Below are positions 1 to 8,818 of a DNA stretch of 64,000 nt, piece by piece. The notes below the pieces were generated by a model. It made no database searches, was not told the DNA's origin, and worked only from the letters and a program-made list of their open reading frames with translations. The first letter of the stretch is position 1, and each line of letters begins with the position of its first letter. The stretch lies in assembly GCF_041583835.1 (NCBI RefSeq), contig NZ_JBFHFC010000011.1, positions 3,409-67,408 of the forward strand, in the 5' to 3' direction. This stretch comes from Thiomicrorhabdus sp041583835. Lineage in GTDB: Bacteria > Pseudomonadota > Gammaproteobacteria > Thiomicrospirales > Thiomicrospiraceae. Both the position numbers and the translations under genes were made by a program.

Positions 1-68
1 ATGTCGGCGAAATCTTTTCTTCGGTAGCGGCCCTAACGGACTTTGTTCAAGCCAATAAACCGGCTTAA
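1..68 (+). CDS. Acyl carrier protein, C-terminal tail only (partial)
   Basis: An open frame enters from the left edge (codons from base 3) and stops with TAA at 66-68. It gives 21 visible residues, beginning VGEIFSSVAALTDF and ending NKPA. This resembles the last helix of a phosphopantetheine acyl carrier protein, where a short loop precedes an amphipathic helix. The serine attachment site lies outside the window. It sits directly before an AMP-dependent ligase and a hot-dog dehydratase, which is where aryl-polyene clusters carry their ACPs, so it would tether the growing polyene. The identification rests on a short fragment plus context. The frame and stop are seen; the function is inferred. 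Confidence 0.5.
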   Translation, partial: VGEIFSSVAALTDFVQANKPA

Positions 69-76
69 ATACGCCA

Positions 77-1477
77 GTGTCGCGTTCGTTATTGGAATCG
101 GCGAGAGAGTCGATGCTACAAGGGTTGTTTTCGGACGACCCTTTTGTGCTTTTGGAGGAGGGTAAATACTCCCGCCACCAGATTGTTTCCGCTGCGTTTC
201 GGTTAAGCTCCGATCTACCGGAAGCCCCCGTGGTAATGAATTTATATACACGGCGGCATGAATTTCTAGTGGTGTTGTTGGCGGTGGCGTTTCAAAACGG
301 GGTGACGATCTTACCGCCGAATACGGCCGAGAATACCGTGAACGGACTTCTCGACGAGATTGAAAGTGAACGCAAGCTGATTGTTGGCGATCAAGTTGCG
401 GATCGCAATGCTCTGGCTTCTATCGATCTCGAAACGTTGATGTCGGCAGATCTGGTGAATGAAACGTTATTGCAGCCAAAGCTGCAGACATTAACGGATG
501 CGCAGATATGGCTGTATACCTCCGGTTCGACAGGCAAGGCTAAAAAAGTCGTTAAAACCTGGCATCAAATGATGGTGTTGGCTGCTAAGGCGATCGCACG
601 GTTTGAACTCAATGAAAACAAGACGCCGGGGTGTGTGGTGGCAACGGTGCCTAGTCAGCATATGTTCGGTTTGGAAACCACGATATTCTGGCCGTTGTTT
701 TCAAAATTACAGGTGTGGTCCGGTCGTCCGTTGTTTGCCGAAGATATTAAATTTGCCATTAACCTGGTGCACCAGCCGGTATGGTTGGTTTCGACGCCTT
801 TGCATCTGAAAAAACTGGCGCAGTTCGACACGGATTGGTCTGTGCAAAACGCAGATTTTCAAGATGGTTCGGAAGGCTTAAAAGTGTTGTCGGCGACGGC
901 TCCGTTGGATGTGGAGTTGGCTAAAACCGTCAGTAGGAAAATGCGGGCACGGGTTTTTGAGGTGTTTGGCAGTACCGAAACCGCTTCGATTGCTTCACGT
1001 GAAACATTAGTGTTCGAAGCTTGGCGACTTTACGAACATAATCGTTTGCAAAAGAACGATAGTACGGACGGCTATGATGTAATCATCCAGGATTTAGACG
1101 AGCGGCATCCGTTACAGGATAAGATTCAGCTTTTATCGCCTACCGAGTTCAGTGTGTTGGGGCGTCAGTCGGATTTGATTAAAGTTGCGGGGAAACGTGC
1201 ATCCTTGGCGGATTTAAACCGAATTTTGCAAAATCTTCCTCAGGTTGAGGACGGTGTTTTTTGGAAGCCGGAAGACAGTGAACGTTTACAGGCATTTGTG
1301 GTTTCCGATGAATCTTCACAGGCCATCCGTCAACAACTGGCTAAATCGATGGATGCGGTGTTTTTACCCCGGCCGGTTCACTTTGTTGAGCGAATCCCGC
1401 GTAATGAAATGGGCAAGGTGCCGGTTCATGCGCTGCTCGACTTGCTGAATCAGGCAAAAGGAGAGGTTAAAGGGTGA
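77..1477 (+). CDS. apeH: AMP-dependent acyl/aryl-ACP ligase of the aryl polyene cluster (ApeH-like)
   Basis: A 466-residue ANL-superfamily adenylate-forming enzyme. The phosphate-binding loop YTSGSTGKAKKV lies near residues 148-159, and a FGSTE motif near residue 299 matches the A5 region. The C-terminal lysine of the family is plausibly in PRNEMGKV near residue 450. In aryl polyene systems this protein activates the aromatic starter acid and loads it on the ACP; ApeH is the name I recall from characterised clusters. The first start is GTG at 77. An ATG at 113 (residue 13) has a better purine-rich site before it (GGCGAGAGAG) and may be the true start. It follows the ACP by 8 bases and overlaps the next gene by 4. 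The family is certain; the substrate is inferred. Confidence 0.8.
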   Translation: MSRSLLESARESMLQGLFSDDPFVLLEEGKYSRHQIVSAAFRLSSDLPEAPVVMNLYTRRHEFLVVLLAVAFQNGVTILPPNTAENTVNGLLDEIESERKLIVGDQVADRNALASIDLETLMSADLVNETLLQPKLQTLTDAQIWLYTSGSTGKAKKVVKTWHQMMVLAAKAIARFELNENKTPGCVVATVPSQHMFGLETTIFWPLFSKLQVWSGRPLFAEDIKFAINLVHQPVWLVSTPLHLKKLAQFDTDWSVQNADFQDGSEGLKVLSATAPLDVELAKTVSRKMRARVFEVFGSTETASIASRETLVFEAWRLYEHNRLQKNDSTDGYDVIIQDLDERHPLQDKIQLLSPTEFSVLGRQSDLIKVAGKRASLADLNRILQNLPQVEDGVFWKPEDSERLQAFVVSDESSQAIRQQLAKSMDAVFLPRPVHFVERIPRNEMGKVPVHALLDLLNQAKGEVKG

Positions 1478-1809
1478 TAATGGAGAAAGGCGATTTAACA
1501 GGCTCTTTTGTGATTCCGCACAGCCATCCAAGTATTGCCGGTCATTTTCCGGGTCATCCGATTGTACCGGGGGTGATCTTGTTGGCGGAAGTCGAGCGTT
1601 TGTTAAAGGCCAATTATCGCGGGATTGAAATCTTGAAAGTCGTACAAGCGAAATTTAATCAGCCGGTTTTGCCGGAACAATCGGTTCGCATCGCACTGGA
1701 CGTGGTGGGAGCGAAGAGCCAAGGTCAATTAAAAGCCAACTTTAAACTGTTTACGGAGGCTGACTTGCTAGCGGCATCCGGTCAGTTTTTATTGGAGCGA
1801 AAAGGCTAA
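1474..1809 (+). CDS. apeI: Hot-dog 3-hydroxyacyl-ACP dehydratase (ApeI-like)
   Basis: A 111-residue FabZ/FabA-like hot-dog protein. The motif HPSIAGHFPGHPIVPGV (residues 17-33) holds the typical catalytic histidine and the FPGxPxxPG turn. In aryl polyene assembly a pair of dehydratases, ApeI and ApeP, dehydrate beta-hydroxy intermediates on the ACP to give conjugated double bonds. The partner is encoded in the opposite arm of this window (10259-10699). The gene overlaps the ligase by 4 bases and the acyltransferase by 1 base, so translation is probably coupled. FabZ proteins are usually about 140-150 residues, so this is a compact version. No acidic FabZ residue was assigned by eye; in the known pair one subunit may be mostly structural. 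Confidence 0.8.
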   Translation: MIMEKGDLTGSFVIPHSHPSIAGHFPGHPIVPGVILLAEVERLLKANYRGIEILKVVQAKFNQPVLPEQSVRIALDVVGAKSQGQLKANFKLFTEADLLAASGQFLLERKG

Positions 1810-2711
1810 TGTCAGCAAATAGACCAACGGACTGGACCGCTCAAAAAGAACGAACTTCCGGTTTCTGGTTAAGAGTTATCCGTAGATTGGCGTTGTTGCT
1901 GCCGCGATGGGCGGTAGGCCTTCTTCTGCATCCGATCACCGTGTTTTATCTGTTGATTTCAAAGCAGCAAAAAGCGGCATCCCGCCATTATTTAAATCAG
2001 GCTTTGGGCAGACCTGCCCGCTTTTCGGATGTATACAAACATTTCCTCTGGTTTGCGACCACCATTCTCGACCGCGTTTATTTCCTTACCGGTCGTATCG
2101 ACGGCTTTGAGGTGGAGTACGAGAATCTAGAGCAATGGCTTGATTCAATGGCGGACAATCCGTCCCAGCTTTATTTGGGGGCACACTTCGGTAGCTTGGA
2201 TGCTATTCGGGCTTTATCGTTGGACCAGTACGGCATCAAGATTAAAATCGTGTTGAAGGTCGATCAGAATCAGGCGTTGGTGAGTCTGCTGAACGAACTC
2301 AATCCGGGGTTGGCCGAGAATGTCATTCCGTACAGCGGTATGAAGACGATTTTCGACATCCATGAAGCGCTTGAAACCGGAAATTCGGTCGCCATGCTCA
2401 AGGATCGGGCGGTGGGAGATGAAGCCACCGTGACCGTCAAATTCTTTAACGACCGCATTGCCGTTCCGGTTTCGGGGTTTAAGTTAGCAAAGCGTTTCAA
2501 TATTCCGATTAACGTTTTCTTCGGTCGTTATGAAGGGGGAAACAAATACCACGTTCATAGCGACCAACTCCTGTTTGATAAGCAGATGAGTTTGCAGGAG
2601 ATGGCGCAGGTTTATATGAATCGGGTAGAAGAGCAATGCCGGATTTCCCCATACAACTGGTTTAACTTCTACCATTACTGGTTAGACACGGAAAAGACCG
2701 ATGCGGATTAA
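1809..2711 (+). CDS. LpxL/HtrB-like lipid acyltransferase of the aryl polyene cluster
   Basis: A 300-residue membrane-associated acyltransferase. A hydrophobic stretch lies near residues 26-50 (LALLLPRWAVGLLL and following). The sequence GAHFGSLD near residues 122-129 fits the HX4D catalytic signature of lysophospholipid acyltransferases. Aryl polyene clusters carry such an enzyme, thought to build the lipid anchor that holds the pigment in the outer membrane. It starts 1 base inside the dehydratase stop and overlaps the LolA-like gene by 11 bases. The donor may be the aryl-polyenoyl-ACP or an ordinary acyl-ACP; this cannot be told from sequence. Confidence 0.75.
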   Translation: MSANRPTDWTAQKERTSGFWLRVIRRLALLLPRWAVGLLLHPITVFYLLISKQQKAASRHYLNQALGRPARFSDVYKHFLWFATTILDRVYFLTGRIDGFEVEYENLEQWLDSMADNPSQLYLGAHFGSLDAIRALSLDQYGIKIKIVLKVDQNQALVSLLNELNPGLAENVIPYSGMKTIFDIHEALETGNSVAMLKDRAVGDEATVTVKFFNDRIAVPVSGFKLAKRFNIPINVFFGRYEGGNKYHVHSDQLLFDKQMSLQEMAQVYMNRVEEQCRISPYNWFNFYHYWLDTEKTDAD

Positions 2712-3276
2712 GCGCGCGCTGTGGTTGTTGATCTGTCTTTGGACTTGCAGTGCGCATGTTGTGCTGGCTGTGGATAAGGAACAGCTTTATCAATCCTGGC
2801 CGCAGCCGGTTGAAAACCAGCTTTTTACCGAAGAACGTTTTGACGAGCTATTGGAAATCAAATCGGTCTATCAAGGGCGCTTTCATTTTGAGAACGCACA
2901 GTCGTTTGCGATTGAATATCTTTCGCCCATTAAAGGCAGCTTAAGGCTCAAAAACGATTTACTTGTCATCGATTTCCCTCAACGAAAACTGCAAACCGGT
3001 CTGAATCAATTGCCGGAAGTGGCGCAGTTTCTCGCACCGTTACAAAATCTGATATCCGGCCGTCCGCAAGCTTTGGAAACAAACTATCAGGTTTCCGTCG
3101 AGACGCTTTCGACGGAGGTATGGCAGATGGTGCTCGAACCTAAGTCAACTATGAATTTGACGGCGAGCCGTATCACGGTAACCGGTAAAACGGTCGATAA
3201 TCAAACCCGGGTCCAAAGTATCAAACTGGATTTCAATAGCGGCGACTGGCGCCTGTATCGTTTGAAAGATGAATAA
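2701..3276 (+). CDS. LolA-like outer-membrane lipoprotein carrier family protein
   Basis: A 191-residue exported protein. The N-terminus has two basic residues and a hydrophobic core (ALWLLICLWTC) with likely cleavage near VVLA-VD. The mature part looks like a LolA-type half-barrel: an N-terminal helix (LLEIKSVYQGRFHFE), strands such as GSLRLKNDLLVIDF, and a C-terminal strand ending in KLDFNSGDWRLYRL. LolA-like proteins are regular members of aryl polyene clusters, next to the MMPL exporter, and are presumed to ferry the lipid-linked pigment across the periplasm. It overlaps both neighbours (11 and 8 bases). Sequence identity to true LolA is low, so the call rests on the fold pattern plus position. 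Confidence 0.65.
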   Translation: MRIKRALWLLICLWTCSAHVVLAVDKEQLYQSWPQPVENQLFTEERFDELLEIKSVYQGRFHFENAQSFAIEYLSPIKGSLRLKNDLLVIDFPQRKLQTGLNQLPEVAQFLAPLQNLISGRPQALETNYQVSVETLSTEVWQMVLEPKSTMNLTASRITVTGKTVDNQTRVQSIKLDFNSGDWRLYRLKDE

Positions 3277-5590
3277 CTTGAAAGCGTATCTACCCATAAT
3301 CGGTTTGGTCGCGCTGTTGGCGCTGACGGCCGTTTTCGCTTGGCCGAAGATGACTTTACAGAATCAATTGACGGCATTTTTCCCTAAGTCGCAGGATGCC
3401 GAACAATCGTTGTTAATGGGCACGCTTGAACAGATGCTCAATGCCGGTTCCGGCAATCAACCGGTGATGATTTCGCTTTCCGCTTCGCCGCGAACGGATG
3501 TACATGCCTTGGCAGCTTTCAGTCGGCAGTTGAAACAGGCTTTGGCAGATCAGGAATGGGTGCAGAACGTGGACAATTCGCCTCCGCCGTTGAGTCGTTG
3601 GCAAAGCAGTCCGTTACGGGATTACCGTTACCTGTTCACCGATTTTTCGGCAGACGGCTTAACCGCCCGGATTCAGCAATTGTGGCAGGCGTGGCAACTC
3701 GGTGTCGTGTTGGATAAGAAAACCGTACTGAGCGATCCAACGCAACAATGGCTGCATTATTTACGTGCCGGTCAGACCGAGTCTCAAATTCCGACGACGG
3801 ACGGTGTATGGCTACTGCCTACCTCTGAATCATCTCCGTCACAACATGCGTTGTTATTGGTGAGTTTAAAAGCAAACGATGCCGATGCGCTGAAATCGAT
3901 TCGTCCTTTCGTCGATCGTTTTATTACCGAGAAGACCGGCTCGGCGGTACAGGCACAACTTTCCAGTGCCGGGCTGATCGCTTTGCAGGCCAGAGAAAAA
4001 ATGCAGGGCGAATTACAGACGTTATCGATTTTAGCCGCCTTGACGATTTTGCTGTTTTTAACCTTCGTTTTCCGCAATGGCGTTTGGGTCGGATTGAGTT
4101 TCGTACCGTTGGCAGGCGCGACGTTGTTTGCGGCAATCAGCGTGAATGTGTTGTTCGGTTCGATTGAAGTTTTAACACTGGCGCTGGGAGTGGTGTTGAT
4201 CGGGGTGACGGTGGATTATCCGATTCATGCTTTTACGGCAATCAAAAAGGGAGCCGATGCGGCGAACCGAATCTGGCCGATCATCCGCTTGGGAGGCGTC
4301 ACCAGTTTAATCGGTTTCCTTAGTCTCGGTTTATTGGACATTACCGGTATTCAGCAAATAGCGGTCTTCGCCAGTGTCGGCATATTGACCGCATTGCTGA
4401 TTACACGAGGCGTGATGTGGCAATTTCAGTGGCATGAAGCGATTCCAGCGAATCCAACCCAAGAAAACCGAATGCACCTGCCGAAAATTTTAAAACGTTC
4501 CGTAGAGCGGTTTTTTGAAATGCTTCTTCCTTATGCCGGACGTATCCTGTTGGTTTTGTTGGTAGCGAGTGTGTTTACGGCGATCGTCAAGCCGTTTAAT
4601 TGGCAGGACGATCTGGCAAGTTTAAGTCCCGTTCCGCAAACGCTACTGACTCAGGACGGTCAGTTGCGAACGCAGTTTCAGCAAGCCGAAGCGGGGCAGT
4701 TCTTGCTGATGCGTGCGGACAATGTGGAAAATTTGTTGCAGCAGCAAGAGCAGATAAAGTCGGCGTTGTTGGCGTTGCAACAGGATGGCGTTATGAGCGG
4801 TTTTATGATGTTGGCTGATTTTCTGCCCAGCCAATCTTTACAGCACCAACGGCAAAAATCGCTGCCCGAAACCGCCGAATTGCAATCGCAGATAATCGCA
4901 GCCGATACGCCGTTGAAAGCTAAGCATTTCAAAGAGTTTTTTAGCCGTGTCAGTGATAGCAAGCAACTGCCGGCAATGAATTTTGATCGTTACCAGACTC
5001 TGGCGTTGGATTGGCAGAAAGCCTTGTTGCCGATCCTGGTGTCGTCGATCGACGGGCAGATTGTCGGCAAGGTCTTGCTGCAGGATGTCAAACAACCGGA
5101 GGCGCTGAAACGATGGAGTCATCAACATGGTTTGCCGTATTTTCATCAGCGGCAGTTTGTGGCAGATTCGGTATACGAACTTAGAAATCAGCTTGGCTGG
5201 GTGATGTTGATGTTTATCTCGGTCATCGCTCTGTTTTTACTGTGGCGCAAACGTGATTTTGAGCAGGCCCGGCAAGTTTTGATTCCGGTGGTTTTGGGTG
5301 TGGGTTTGACGTTTTCGAGCTTGATCGGATTGGGGCAGGCGTTGACGGTATTTCACATGCTGTCGGTTTTATTGGTGGTGGCCATCGGACTGGATTACAG
5401 TTTATTCGCCCAAGAGGCCAAGCGCACTCCGGAAAGTCTGGAATCGGTGCCGGTGGCTCTGATGACCACGGTGATTTCATTCGGATTTTTGATGTTTACC
5501 CAAATCCCGATTCTGGTCGCAATCGGGCAAACTTTGGTGTTGGGCGTATTGTGGATTTATCTGACGGCGCGTTTATATCATCGAGTGTGA
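3269..5590 (+). CDS. MMPL/RND-family inner-membrane exporter
   Basis: A 773-residue polytopic membrane protein with the RND/MMPL plan. TM1 lies near residues 9-27, followed by a large periplasmic domain, a TM bundle near residues 245-385, a second periplasmic domain starting around residue 440, and a final TM bundle near residues 635-765. Conserved membrane aspartates are visible in GVTVDYPIHAF and AIGLDYSLFA, the usual proton-relay positions. In aryl polyene clusters this protein is presumed to extract the pigment from the inner membrane and pass it to the LolA-like carrier just upstream. It closes the plus arm and converges on the halogenase-like gene 15 bases away with no clear terminator. 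Confidence 0.8.
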   Translation: MNNLKAYLPIIGLVALLALTAVFAWPKMTLQNQLTAFFPKSQDAEQSLLMGTLEQMLNAGSGNQPVMISLSASPRTDVHALAAFSRQLKQALADQEWVQNVDNSPPPLSRWQSSPLRDYRYLFTDFSADGLTARIQQLWQAWQLGVVLDKKTVLSDPTQQWLHYLRAGQTESQIPTTDGVWLLPTSESSPSQHALLLVSLKANDADALKSIRPFVDRFITEKTGSAVQAQLSSAGLIALQAREKMQGELQTLSILAALTILLFLTFVFRNGVWVGLSFVPLAGATLFAAISVNVLFGSIEVLTLALGVVLIGVTVDYPIHAFTAIKKGADAANRIWPIIRLGGVTSLIGFLSLGLLDITGIQQIAVFASVGILTALLITRGVMWQFQWHEAIPANPTQENRMHLPKILKRSVERFFEMLLPYAGRILLVLLVASVFTAIVKPFNWQDDLASLSPVPQTLLTQDGQLRTQFQQAEAGQFLLMRADNVENLLQQQEQIKSALLALQQDGVMSGFMMLADFLPSQSLQHQRQKSLPETAELQSQIIAADTPLKAKHFKEFFSRVSDSKQLPAMNFDRYQTLALDWQKALLPILVSSIDGQIVGKVLLQDVKQPEALKRWSHQHGLPYFHQRQFVADSVYELRNQLGWVMLMFISVIALFLLWRKRDFEQARQVLIPVVLGVGLTFSSLIGLGQALTVFHMLSVLLVVAIGLDYSLFAQEAKRTPESLESVPVALMTTVISFGFLMFTQIPILVAIGQTLVLGVLWIYLTARLYHRV

Positions 5591-5605
5591 ATCAATCCTG
5601 GCGGA

Positions 5606-6823
5606 TCAGTTCGATTCGATCATCGCCACCAGAGTATCGACTGCCACGCCCGAGTTTTTGACGAAGAAGTTGTTTTTGTTCCAAACGTAACCGCTGAGTA
5701 CCGATGTGATCGATTGCTTGATCTTCGGTTCCTTGTCGGCGGCAAAGAAGATGGTTTGTAGACGACCGTCGTACCAGGCGTTGACGAATTCGCGGAATAC
5801 GTCGATGCCCAGCATCATGTAATCTTCGTATTCGGCTTGCCAGTCAACCTGTTCGCCCTGTAATTCCTTGATCGTCAAATCGGCGGCGACAGAGCCGGAT
5901 TCCAACGCCAGCGTAACACCGGAACTGAAGACCGGATCCAAGAACTCCGAAGCGTTGCCCACCAACACGAAATTGTCTCCATAGAGTTTCTTCACGGCGG
6001 CGGAATAGCCGCTCAATGAATTGACCTCATTGATTTTGACGGCGTTTTGGTAGCGATGTTTCGAACCGGGCGTGGTTTCAATGATGTGATCCCAGAATTC
6101 CGCTTCGGATAAGTTGAACGATTGGAAAAACGCCTCCGTACAGACGATGCCCACCGAGGTGATGCCGTCGTTGAAAGGAATGTTCCAGATCCAGGCATCG
6201 TTATCGCCGTGCACGTCGACATAGATGTAGCCGTCCGTGCCGTCCTCGGGACGGATATCGCCCTTCACCCGGCAGAAGGTGGCGCGTCGCAGCGCTTGTT
6301 TCGGTTTGGCATCCAAGTCCAATAAGCGCGGCAGTACGCGCCCGTATCCGGAAGCATCGATGACTTTTCTGGCCTGATAGGTTTCGATGTCACCCTGTTT
6401 GGTTTTGACCGTTACGATGTTTTGTTCGGGATCGTAAGCGGTGACTTCGGATTCGAATTCGACGTCTGCTCCCTTACGCTCGGCATCCTTTAATAATTCG
6501 TGGTCGAAGGTCTCGCGTTTGACCTGAAACGAGCTGTTGAAAGGTTCGCCGAGATTGTCGTCGAAATGGAAGATTTCGAATTTGCTCTGATCCTGAAACG
6601 CGACGCCGCCTTTGAATTGGAAGTTGGCGTTTTCGATCGATTCGAGCATGTTGGCTTCGTTTAGAAGCTGGTTGCAACGTGGCAGAAGCGATTCGCCGAT
6701 AACAAAGCGCGGGAAGGTCTGGCGTTCCACCAGTTTGACCGAATAACCGGCCTGAACCAGTTTGGCTGCGGCGATCGATCCGGCCGGGCCGCCGCCAATA
6801 ATAAAGACATCGCAGGTTTTCAA
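5606..6823 (-). CDS. Flavin-dependent halogenase-like FAD oxidoreductase
   Basis: A 405-residue FAD protein. The dinucleotide-binding motif GGGPAGS lies at residues 10-16 and GESLLP at 43-48. A lysine sits in FKGG (K71), near the catalytic lysine position of flavin halogenases. WIWNIP at residues 211-216 fits the halogenase signature WxWxIP. A second FAD motif, GNASEFLDPVFSSG, lies near 290-303. Such proteins occur in aryl polyene, flexirubin and xanthomonadin clusters; in xanthomonadins the aromatic ring is brominated. It is the last gene of the minus arm. The start is TTG at 6823, preceded by AAAGGA; no ATG fits. It may halogenate the aryl head group. A non-halogenating monooxygenase or geranylgeranyl-reductase-type relative cannot be excluded. 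Confidence 0.7.
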   Translation of the reverse strand: MKTCDVFIIGGGPAGSIAAAKLVQAGYSVKLVERQTFPRFVIGESLLPRCNQLLNEANMLESIENANFQFKGGVAFQDQSKFEIFHFDDNLGEPFNSSFQVKRETFDHELLKDAERKGADVEFESEVTAYDPEQNIVTVKTKQGDIETYQARKVIDASGYGRVLPRLLDLDAKPKQALRRATFCRVKGDIRPEDGTDGYIYVDVHGDNDAWIWNIPFNDGITSVGIVCTEAFFQSFNLSEAEFWDHIIETTPGSKHRYQNAVKINEVNSLSGYSAAVKKLYGDNFVLVGNASEFLDPVFSSGVTLALESGSVAADLTIKELQGEQVDWQAEYEDYMMLGIDVFREFVNAWYDGRLQTIFFAADKEPKIKQSITSVLSGYVWNKNNFFVKNSGVAVDTLVAMIESN

Positions 6824-6905
6824 AATATATCCTTTACGGTTTTTATCGTCCGAAATCGTTTTGTTTTTAGTTAAGGGTTCGGAACGGAAAAAGGTTAAAG
6901 CGCCG

Positions 6906-7658
6906 TCACTCGAAAATAGTCGGCTTTTTGGTGAGCGAATTGAACAGTCCTGGCAGGTTCAGTGCACGTTTGAGAAGTTTCTTCGCCACCATAAACGTGA
7001 TTTGAGTAATGTCGAAGCCCGGACGGAAATGGCTGGCGCGTCGTAGTTCCGGATAGCTGGACTCAATCGGGACGAACACAAAATCAAATCCCTGGCGGGA
7101 TGCGTCGATCAGAACTTCGCTTTCAAATACGAAGCCCGAAGGGTTATTGGCCCGGGTCTGCATTTCTTTCAGTAAGCGAATCGGATAGAGGCGAAAGCCC
7201 GATTGGCTGTCTGCAATTGGTTTGGAGGCTGCCCAGCTGACCCAGAAATCGGCGATTTTATTGGCGATTAGACGGGCTTTGGGAGCGTTTTCACGGTTTT
7301 TCAGTCTGGCCGCGATAATCAGGTGCTCAGGATGTTGAGCGTAGGCCGCTTGCAGTTGAGGGATATTGTCCGGGCTGTGCTGTCCGTCACCGTCAATGGT
7401 AATGACATAATCCGCACCCAACTCAATCGCTTTGTTGAAGCCGGAGAGCATGGCACCCGCTTTACCTTGGTTCTGCTCATGTTCGATGACGAAGGCGTCA
7501 GTTTGTTTGGCCAGTTCGGCGGTATTATCTTTTGATGCGTCGTCGATCACGATGACCCAAGGAGAATACTTAAGCGCCGATGTGGCAACCGTTTGAATGG
7601 TCAGAGATTCGTTATAAGCCGGAATAATGATGGCGAAGTTTGGGTTGGCTGTAGTCAT
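6906..7658 (-). CDS. Family 2 glycosyltransferase
   Basis: A 250-residue GT-A fold transferase. The N-terminal IIIPAYNESLTI motif is followed by VIDDASKDNTAEL and by TIDGDGQHSP near residue 92, the metal- and nucleotide-sugar-binding DxD. No long C-terminal membrane domain is visible, which resembles dolichyl-phosphate mannose synthase-type soluble GT2 enzymes. Aryl polyene clusters often include a glycosyltransferase thought to decorate the lipid-linked pigment. It starts 2 bases before the end of the DUF218 gene, so the two are probably cotranslated. An 82-base gap separates it from the halogenase-like gene downstream. The sugar and acceptor are unknown. Confidence 0.75.
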   Translation of the reverse strand: MTTANPNFAIIIPAYNESLTIQTVATSALKYSPWVIVIDDASKDNTAELAKQTDAFVIEHEQNQGKAGAMLSGFNKAIELGADYVITIDGDGQHSPDNIPQLQAAYAQHPEHLIIAARLKNRENAPKARLIANKIADFWVSWAASKPIADSQSGFRLYPIRLLKEMQTRANNPSGFVFESEVLIDASRQGFDFVFVPIESSYPELRRASHFRPGFDITQITFMVAKKLLKRALNLPGLFNSLTKKPTIFE

Positions 7659-7660
7659 AG

Positions 7661-8356
7661 TCAGTGAATTTTGCTGAGCATCCGTTTGTGGTTAAGTCGT
7701 CGGCTGATAAAAGAGCCGGTATGGTACCAGTGAATAAAAAAAGCTTCTATGAAGATTTTGTAAAGGTTGTTAAAGTCCGCAACAAAAGAGTCTTCGGCCG
7801 CGATGAGAAACCCATCCAGTCCGAGTCCTTTCGCCATCACCAGGCATCGGTAAAGATGATAACGGTTGGTGATCAGTCCCGCCTTTAAAGGCAAATCGTG
7901 TTCTTTTAGATAGATTCTAGCCTGTTTCAGGTTTTCCAGAGTGTTTCTTGAGGATTCTTCCAAGACCAGTTTATCGGCAAGTTCGGGTTGGTTTGTCAGT
8001 AAGGTATCGGCGCCTGCCTGTGCTTCGGAGAGGGTGTTCTGATTTGTGATTCCGCCCAATAGGAAAATCTTCTGCTCGATAGGTGTTGTGTTTTGAAGTG
8101 TCGACACGCGGTTCAGGCGGGTCTTAAAGTCTTCATCCAGACGATTGCCTTGAAGTTGCTTGCCGAAAACAATCAGTGGCATGGAAGCCTTTTCGGGGAA
8201 TGTGGTTCCGGCGGATTGCGCGATTCGATAACATTGGAAGGCACGCCAGAACCAGAAAAATCCTAACGTTAATAACGCAGAAAGGATAGATAGAGACAGC
8301 ATCAACAGGCCGTCCCAGTCCATCCCTTCTTGGGTTGCGCTTGAGGTTAAGCGCAT
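7661..8356 (-). CDS. DUF218/YdcF-like membrane-anchored protein
   Basis: A 231-residue protein with one N-terminal membrane segment (about residues 17-38) followed by a DUF218 (YdcF/SanA-like) domain. The family pattern is visible: PLIVFGKQL at the first strand, FLLGG near residue 99, LSEAQAG, then VLEESSRNTLENL near residues 130-142, and GLITNRYHLYR. Members are linked to envelope polysaccharide or peptidoglycan precursor handling, but the biochemical role is unclear. It lies between lipoprotein genes and a glycosyltransferase in the aryl polyene arm, with 2-4 base gaps, so it was probably recruited to this envelope pigment operon. It is not a component I recall from standard aryl polyene clusters. 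Confidence 0.65.
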   Translation of the reverse strand: MRLTSSATQEGMDWDGLLMLSLSILSALLTLGFFWFWRAFQCYRIAQSAGTTFPEKASMPLIVFGKQLQGNRLDEDFKTRLNRVSTLQNTTPIEQKIFLLGGITNQNTLSEAQAGADTLLTNQPELADKLVLEESSRNTLENLKQARIYLKEHDLPLKAGLITNRYHLYRCLVMAKGLGLDGFLIAAEDSFVADFNNLYKIFIEAFFIHWYHTGSFISRRLNHKRMLSKIH

Positions 8357-8360
8357 TAAT

Positions 8361-8762
8361 TTACATTCCGCTCAATTGTACTTGAATTCGGTTGTTCAGA
8401 TTTTGCATCCAGCCATTGAAGTTTCTGTGGATGGTTCTTTCTTCCGGATTGTAGTCTAGAGCCACGCTGGATTTGTATAGCAGGCTATATTCTGTAGCAG
8501 AGTACGGGATTGAGATGACGGCCTGGTGTTTACGCAGATTCAGGGTACCTTTTAATTGGTTGTCACCGTTATCGGAGATCATCCAGCCAAGTCCCAAGCC
8601 TGCTTGGCGAATCGCTTGTTTAACCTGTTCCGCGGATTTGATGTTGGTCGGAACCGGTTGAGCTTCATATTCGTGCACAGGTTGAGCCGTACAGCCCGAC
8701 AACGTTAAGATAAAAGTGATTAAAGTTGCGAAAAAAGCGCTTTTAATTGCAAAATATTTCAT
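8361..8762 (-). CDS. Putative lipoprotein of unknown function (aryl polyene arm)
   Basis: I place the start at the ATG at 8762 (133 residues) rather than further upstream. It is preceded by AGGGA, and the protein then begins MKYFAIKSAFF with a hydrophobic core and a lipobox LSGC near residues 19-22. The mature part is about 110 residues, with a motif VKQAIRQAGLGLGWM and beta-strand-like segments. I do not recognise the family. It reads into the DUF218 gene 4 bases away and follows another lipoprotein by 56 bases. The longer frame starting at 8867 would overlap the upstream gene and bury the signal sequence. A surface or periplasmic role near the pigment machinery is only an inference. Confidence 0.65.
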   Translation of the reverse strand: MKYFAIKSAFFATLITFILTLSGCTAQPVHEYEAQPVPTNIKSAEQVKQAIRQAGLGLGWMISDNGDNQLKGTLNLRKHQAVISIPYSATEYSLLYKSSVALDYNPEERTIHRNFNGWMQNLNNRIQVQLSGM

Positions 8763-8818
8763 TGATTTTCCCTGTTTGGTGGAATTAATGTAAATGAAGT
8801 TGTGAATCGGATCAACGG

